Shown here in pieces: positions 59,018-64,000 of a DNA stretch of 64,000 bases. How positions within the stretch are numbered: position 1 is the first letter of the stretch; each line of letters opens with the position of its first letter. Made by a program: the position numbers and the translations under genes. Origin of the DNA: Sporodiniella umbellata (taxonomy: Eukaryota; Mucoromycota; Mucoromycetes; Mucorales; Rhizopodaceae); NCBI GenBank assembly GCA_025677835.1, contig JAIXMR010000012.1, positions 282,940 to 346,939 of the forward strand. Reading direction: 5' to 3'. The notes under the pieces are model-generated. The model was not told the DNA's origin, ran no database searches, and saw nothing but the letters and a program-made list of their open reading frames with translations.

Positions 59018-60995
59018 TCAATGGAAGTTCAAGGCGGACTTAGCTTTCTTCTTAGTGGGAGCTCCAGGGTTTATCATCGCTTGAAGGGCAGTATTGCTCA
59101 AAGAGGGTCGTTTGATACCAGCCAAGGATTTACCAGTTTGTCGAATACAATTGTCACGGTATGTTGTTGAAATTTGCTTCAGAAAGTCCAGTTCCATAAC
59201 AAGTTGAGCTAGTTGACCGCAATGTTGGGGTGCATCCAGTCGACCGAGTTCAAACATTACGTATAACCCTGCTGATTCAATGGTGAACAAATAGAAGATG
59301 ATTGTGTTCCCTGTTTTTGTTTTTTTTAAAAAAAAAATACAAAAAGTAAGTAACTGGTTCAGAAGTGACATACAACATTTAACATACCTACGACTTGAAC
59401 AGTCATCATTGCTTTGACACAGCCAAGATCCAAAGAGTCTTTACAAAATGTGGCCAAGCGGAAAAGGTCGGAGTGGGTGCTATTGACGTTGCTTTCACTG
59501 TCATGAGCCTTGACTTCGCAGTAACCAGTGGCATTTTGGACATTTCTTTGTTCAACAATATACATGATGCCGTCAGGTCGCAGATCTTTCGTGTCTTCAA
59601 TTGTTCGATTTATCCTAGGTAAAAAATGGAATGGGTAGCATTCAGTGATATGTCCAGTATGTAACTTTTTGGGAATGGCTTACCAGCGAAATACACGTCC
59701 GTATTCAGGAAGGTGGAATAGAGGAATCACAATAGGATCGATGTGATTAGTGATGAGTTGCTGTTCGCCAATGGTTTGTTCGCTGTTAAAATCAGGTAAC
59801 TTTTGCAAGCTATGGTACATAAAGCTTTAGCAGAGATACACAAAAACCATATTTTCCCATTCGCTGCTTACCAGTTCAGCAAAATATCAATCATAGATTC
59901 GTCAAGATCGTCCAGTTCTGTGTCGATACATATTTCCATCAGTGTGTGTTTGATCTTCTTGCGAGGCTTGTTCTTCAATTTCTAAAAAAAAAACACACAT
60001 AAATAACAGTCATATTATCATCTGTTTTCAAAAAGTAATGCACTTACGCGAAAAATCATCATTAATTTCTGCATCAAAGTATCATCCACAGCCACACCAT
60101 TATTCATATAAGATTTCTTCAAGTGTGCATGGTATCGATTTAAGTTATCCAAACCAAGAAAGTCTACCAGCGGTTTTCCATATTGGTTGTCATTGAGGAG
60201 CAGAATGTGATTGAGGGACCTAATAGGGAAAGGGGAAAAAAGGTTGCCCTCTGTCATTAACATTTGTCCCACCCACCATCTTTTCAATAAACTTACAGTA
60301 TTTCGTGGATATCTTGGTACATCGTAAATCCAGTTGTCTTTGAATTTTGAAGTACTTTAGATTTAAATCGTTCAAAACCATGTGTCAAGTTGAATCCGTT
60401 GTCTAAAATAATGTCGTTCACATCATCTTTGGTTAGTGCATCAGTGGCCGTGGAAACGGAGGCATCGCTATCGTCCTTACTGTTGTCATCATTATTCCCA
60501 TTGTCACTATTGGTCTATAAATCAAATGATAAATAACGACCTTGCATTGAATTCATGCAACAAAAACATTTACTGTCAATTGAGTTTCAACGCGCCTTCG
60601 AGCAGCCTGTGTTGCCATCACCAGAGTCCTTTCCCCTTCTACACAAATCGCCAGATCTGCCTTCGCTGTAGCAAACAGCGCTGTCAAATCTATCTTCAAC
60701 GTTGGTCCCCTTGTTCTTTTTGGGTAGGTTTGACTATACACGCGTTTCATCTTGCTTTGCAATGCCCTAGTTGCTTCTTCCACAGTGTCATAATGAGCAA
60801 TCCATTTCTTGACGATGTCTTCTTTTTTTGTGACAAAGGTCAGCAAGTTGGGATGGTTGACGGTCTTAAAGTATTCTTCAAAAGCTATTGTCAAAAAAGA
60901 AGGAATTGAAAAGAGTGTTAATACGTATTTGTGAAATATCTTTGGTCCTTTTGCCTTTTGCCCTTTTCTTTTTTACCTTGGGTTAAGTCGGACAT
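59018..60995 (-). CDS. Uncharacterised protein with PD-(D/E)XK nuclease-like motifs
   Basis: Eight exons: 60977-60995, 60574-60884, 60297-60514, 60048-60219, 59872-59981, 59684-59809, 59388-59614, 59018-59310; all GT..AG and in phase, 491 residues. N-terminal part: helical with basic patches (AFEEYFKTVNHPNLLTF, ARRRVETQLT), then an acidic/Asn linker. C-terminal half: IPLFHLPEYGRVFRWINRT, then DLRPDGIMYIVEQ (candidate Asp) and about 20 residues later GYCEVKAHDSE (candidate E-x-K), then hydrophobic strands (MMTVQVVG, TIIFYLFTIESAGLYVMFELG). A 'PDG...ExK' arrangement between strands is the signature of restriction-endonuclease-like folds. The C-terminal tail is basic (PTKKKAKSALNFH), possibly a nuclear signal. 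I recall similar hypothetical proteins in Mucorales but no named function. A LINE sits just before its start codon. Confidence 0.8.
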
Positions 60996-61027
60996 TGTAT
61001 AATAACTAAAGATTCAACAAGAGGAAG

Positions 61028-61044
61028 AAAAGAAACCCATAGGC
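61028..61044. repeat. Left target-site duplication of the LINE copy
   Basis: AAAAGAAACCCATAGGC; the part GAAACCCATAGGC recurs at 62376-62388 right after the element's A-tail, the A-rich start being indistinguishable from the tail. Confidence 0.9.
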
Positions 61045-62375
61045 TCAGCAAAAAGCCTTGGTTTTTCGCTGGGTTGAACCGATCCTTTTTAAAAGGAGAG
61101 AAACTGCCAAAGTTCACCAGTATGTTGCCTTGCACCTACAAAATGTTCTGAAATCAGACAATTTGAATATTCCGCTCCTTTTTCCTGCAGCCCGTAGACC
61201 TTTGTTCTGCCCTCTGACATCCGTACAGATGATCCTTCGAGCTGTGGACTCAATGCCAAGAAGCTTTCACAACTCTGAACCTAACCCTCTGGAATGCCTT
61301 CTGCTTCCTCTTCCAGCGATTTTAGGTTCCAGAAAGATTGGGCCTTTCAAACTATCTACTAAACTTCGAAATGCACAAGTTTCCGAACTATTCAGATACC
61401 ACCCAGACGGCCATTTCTTGTCGAGAAAGCCCTTGACAGACGTTTCAACTCCACTGAGGATAGTTGCCAACAAACTCTTCAGAGCTATGGACCGAAACCA
61501 TGTCGCTATTCAAGATTTCTTCTATAACTGTTTTTTCCAGACCGCCAGCAGTCTCTCAAATCCTGACCATTGTACGCATATTCGAACACAACAGTTAGGT
61601 TTCCTTTCCTTCAAAAAAACGTTAAAGTTAGCAGGCCCAGTCGACCTCGACGATCCTGTGTGGAAAGTGAAAGAGTTTAGGAAAGCATATTCCCAAACCC
61701 CCCCTGTCTCCAAAGTCAAGCCACCCCAGTGGCTCCCTTTCTGGAAACTGGCCCTGACCTACATCCAAAGAAATACGATTTTCCGCCTGATACATAAACG
61801 CATCCCACACATGCAGTTTATGCACAGTGTGTTCCCCACAAAATACATCACTGAACTATGTCCCAAATGCCTGATCGAACCTGACTCTAGTGAACACCTT
61901 TTCTTTAATTGCCACCTCTGCGTAACTTACTGGGAAGCATTCATACAAGAATTTCTGTGGCCTACCCCACTTACCACAATTCAAATGTCTGCGAAAAGCC
62001 TCACTTTCTCCAAGATAAAAGTCAACAGCACTTATAGCCAAGATATTGACAGCCAAACCTTAACAATTATTGCACTGTCAGAAATTTGGAAAGCCCATTG
62101 GAAGGCTGCTCGATCGGCCTCTCCTTTCTTTCCTAAAACAGTTTTGGGCCACACCAAAACGGCAGTCTTGAAAAGAATAGCTGAGGAATCCTTTATGGGT
62201 TCTACCTAAACCAGTTTTTGCCTTCTTTTTTCCCCGTCTCTATCTACTATTTCCCCAGTTTGAAATCTTTATTCTAAATATTATTTTTCCCCCTTCTCTC
62301 TTGTTGAGTACCGCTTTTTATGGTTACACCATAAATACGTGCAACAAATAAAAATCATTTAAAAAAAAAAAAAAA
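61045..62375 (+). mobile_element. 5'-truncated LINE copy (end of ORF2, 3' UTR, A-tail)
   Basis: The element starts abruptly inside an open frame that runs uninterrupted from 61046 to the stop at 62207-62209. Its last third reads WKLALTYIQRNTIFRLIHKR and, further on, CPKCLIEPDSSEHLFFNC, the zinc-binding region that follows reverse transcriptase in many LINEs. The 3' UTR is about 150 nt, with a hairpin at 62317-62335, and ends in an A-tail of about 15 (62361-62375). The flanking duplication GAAACCCATAGGC proves insertion by target-primed reverse transcription. 5' truncation, an intact frame and a perfect duplication suggest a recent event. The reverse transcriptase core is not included, so this copy cannot move on its own. 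Confidence 0.92.
62317..62335 (+). other. Hairpin near the LINE 3' end
   Basis: TTTATGGT, loop TAC, ACCATAAA: a perfect 8-bp stem 25 nt before the A-tail. LINE families often have a 3' stem-loop recognised by their own reverse transcriptase. Confidence 0.6.
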
Positions 62376-62388
62376 GAAACCCATAGGC
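62376..62388. repeat. Right target-site duplication of the LINE copy
   Basis: GAAACCCATAGGC, identical to 61032-61044. Confidence 0.92.
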
Positions 62389-62472
62389 AGACGTCCGTGT
62401 TTTAAATAATCCATCTTTTTGAAAACTCCGACCTCTTTTGCGCAGATTTTTGAACGTAATTTAACCAGAAAC

Positions 62473-63933
62473 ATGGTTCTTCCCAACAACAATACCGTGA
62501 CACAAATGGGTGCCCCTAGGGCCCCTAATAAAGAGACGAGTTTGAAGGGTACCACACCCACATCTCAACATGGTAAACACGAAACAACGAATTTGAGTTA
62601 CCTGGCAGCTGCAAAAGGTCAACTAACCCCAGCGGCACCTCGAGTGTTTCGGAAACCCTCTGACATCAAGCCAGACATTAATTGTCGTCAGTCAGAACCA
62701 GCAACCTCCTCCCCTAAGTTCATTTCGATTTTCAAAGATCCCTTGTCCCCAACCAGCCCTTTGATCTACAAGACCGGATCATCGGATTTTTCGGTTGCAT
62801 ACACAGTTCCGTCTGAACACAGACATCTTCAGGTTGAGTTTCTGAGTAAACTTCGACAGGAATTTCCATACGGCATTGGCTATGCTATTCAACATAAAGA
62901 AGAGGGGAATGAACTCTCTGTCGAAGTAGCATTAGCATCAGAAGATTATTGCAGAAGTGCGGTACAAAATCCCATCATTATGGAAGATACCATTTTTCCA
63001 GCTATAAGAACGATCCCTTCTTCCTTGACTCGCTTTAATTTCAGTGGAGTACCTATGGAATCTCCAACAGAAACGAGAGAGACCATCCAGAAAATTTTTT
63101 CTCGCTACGGCAAGGTAGTAGACATTGTCCTGCATATGGATGATGGCTCAGCATCATGGTTCCGAGGAAATGGCCATGTACTAGTTGAGATAAAAGAAAC
63201 CGAGGACATCCAAGATAAGCCCACTTATAGAGTGGACTACAATTCCAAAACTGCAATCCTAGTTACATGGGCAAAAATGCCTAAACACTGTCGTTACTGC
63301 AAAGAGATGGGGCACACACGTGAAAGATGTCCTGAAAGACCATCTGAGTCACGTACATGCTATACGTGTGGAGTGAGAGGCCACTTGAGTGTCAACTGCA
63401 AAAGAGCACCCCCTACTGAAGCAGAATCCCACAAAAGAGCCCGAAAAGTAGCTCCTGAGTCACCGGTAACTTCCCGTAATATCATTGCGCCCCACATTTC
63501 ACCTATTAGCAAGTACGCGCCCAGATTGAGCAACACAGAGGAAACTAGTACACAAACAGAACCCTTAATTCACAGCAGTATAAACACCCTTAACTCTGAA
63601 AATTTCATAAGGGAAGACTCCCCCGCCTTTGATGACTTAGATATGTCCCAACTACCCGGGATAATTCTTGAGGAAAATACAGACAATCTGACGTTTATTG
63701 ACGCGGAAGAAAATATATCTACCGACCTTGATAACACTGAAGATAGGAGCACTATGGACGCTCCTGTAGATAAAATGGAACTATCAGTCCCATTAGTTAC
63801 CGAACCCGAGAACCATCAAGAACTAAACTTGAATAACACCAACGCTGGGGAATCAGCAACCCCTGTTCGCCGCTCTAACCGGTTGAACAAAGGCGTCCCC
63901 CCTGCTAGATACAAAGAAGGGACTTTGTATTAG
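62473..63933 (+). CDS. LINE ORF1 (gag-like, RRM-like and two CCHC zinc knuckles)
   Basis: An intact ORF of 486 residues from the first in-frame ATG at 62473. The N-terminal 100 residues are Ser/Thr/Pro-rich and basic. Residues about 186-250 resemble an RNA-recognition fold (RFNFSGVPMESPTE, FSRYGKVVDIVLHMDDG, GNGHVLVEI). Two adjacent zinc knuckles follow at about 272-309: CRYCKEMGHTRERC and CYTCGVRGHLSVNC, both C-x2-C-x4-H-x4-C. The tail is acidic and ends RRSNRLNKGVPPARYKEGTLY. In LINEs such proteins coat the element RNA as a chaperone (family knowledge). No stop or frameshift, so the copy may be young. Confidence 0.9.
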   Translation: MVLPNNNTVTQMGAPRAPNKETSLKGTTPTSQHGKHETTNLSYLAAAKGQLTPAAPRVFRKPSDIKPDINCRQSEPATSSPKFISIFKDPLSPTSPLIYKTGSSDFSVAYTVPSEHRHLQVEFLSKLRQEFPYGIGYAIQHKEEGNELSVEVALASEDYCRSAVQNPIIMEDTIFPAIRTIPSSLTRFNFSGVPMESPTETRETIQKIFSRYGKVVDIVLHMDDGSASWFRGNGHVLVEIKETEDIQDKPTYRVDYNSKTAILVTWAKMPKHCRYCKEMGHTRERCPERPSESRTCYTCGVRGHLSVNCKRAPPTEAESHKRARKVAPESPVTSRNIIAPHISPISKYAPRLSNTEETSTQTEPLIHSSINTLNSENFIREDSPAFDDLDMSQLPGIILEENTDNLTFIDAEENISTDLDNTEDRSTMDAPVDKMELSVPLVTEPENHQELNLNNTNAGESATPVRRSNRLNKGVPPARYKEGTLY

Positions 63934-63958
63934 GGAAACCTAAAACAAAAACACAACT

Positions 63959-63998
63959 ATGAATATGAATATGCCCAACATACCCAATATGCCCAATA
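63959..63998 (+). CDS. Probable start of LINE ORF2 (partial)
   Basis: ATG at 63959 begins a Met/Asn/Pro-rich lead (MNMNMPNIPNMPN) open to the window edge, in the position where ORF2 (endonuclease-reverse transcriptase) is expected. Only 13 codons are visible. Confidence 0.45.
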   Translation, partial: MNMNMPNIPNMPN

Positions 63999-64000
63999 AT

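Larger units (their letters stand above)
62389..63998 (+). mobile_element. Second LINE, 5' end and ORF1 (continues beyond the window)
   Basis: A leader somewhere within 62389-62472 precedes ORF1 (62473-63933). After ORF1 there are 25 nt and then ATGAATATG at 63959, the likely ORF2 start, open to the window edge. Same orientation as the truncated copy beside it. Where the element begins inside 62389-62472 cannot be seen. Confidence 0.8.

Overview
The window looks like nuclear DNA of an early-diverging fungus, most likely Mucoromycota (Mucorales-like). It is AT-rich, and most genes are cut by several introns of roughly 45-110 nt with GT..AG ends. Long poly-A/poly-T runs and TA microsatellites are frequent. 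The genes are ordinary fungal housekeeping genes, and there are non-LTR retrotransposons with gag-like zinc-knuckle ORFs. I joined exons by hand, keeping reading frame and family motifs consistent, and exon coordinates are given in each entry. No tRNA, rRNA or CRISPR array was seen.

Layout. 1-1102 (-): 5' part of an NST1 stress-response protein. 4110-6345 (+): SLS1-type mitochondrial protein in nine exons. 6346-14269: a long, nearly empty AT-rich stretch holding a small zinc-knuckle ORF and a divergent ORF that may be a histone fold. 14270-14887 (+): short Utp12-domain protein. 15484-20463 (+): TRS120/TRAPPC9 in sixteen exons. 21553-23267 (-): unrecognised 485-aa coiled-coil protein in six exons. 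26001-26861 (+): methylthioribulose-1-phosphate dehydratase, followed by a decayed LINE. 28618-30193 (+): TFIID-type histone-fold protein. 30421-32372 (+): UBXN7/Ubx5-type Cdc48 adaptor. 32690-35142 (+): acyl-CoA oxidase. 37792-38370 (+): single-pass membrane protein. 39745-41732 (-): a short Lon protease. 42494-49302 (-): acetyl-CoA carboxylase. 50655-51082 (-): small two-exon protein. 51207-52136 (-): two-finger GATA factor. 53904-55853 (-): cytochrome P450. 57101-57939 (+): RNA polymerase III subunit Rpc31. 59018-60995 (-): a multi-exon protein with a PD-(D/E)XK-like motif pattern. 61045-63998: two LINE copies.

The genes do not form one pathway. Two central lipid enzymes lie about 7.4 kb apart: acyl-CoA oxidase (beta-oxidation) and acetyl-CoA carboxylase (fatty-acid synthesis). 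The oxidase has a perfect inverted repeat upstream that contains an inositol/choline-type element. Other genes serve vesicle traffic (TRS120), methionine salvage (MDE1), proteostasis (Lon, UBX protein) and transcription or ribosome assembly (TAF-like, Rpc31, Utp12).

Most unusual points: the nuclease-like protein at 59018-60995, with a LINE (with its target-site duplication) inserted about 33-50 bp before its start codon; the Lon gene lacking the usual N-terminal substrate domain; the possible orphan histone fold at 13588-13983; and the unassigned six-exon gene at 21553-23267.
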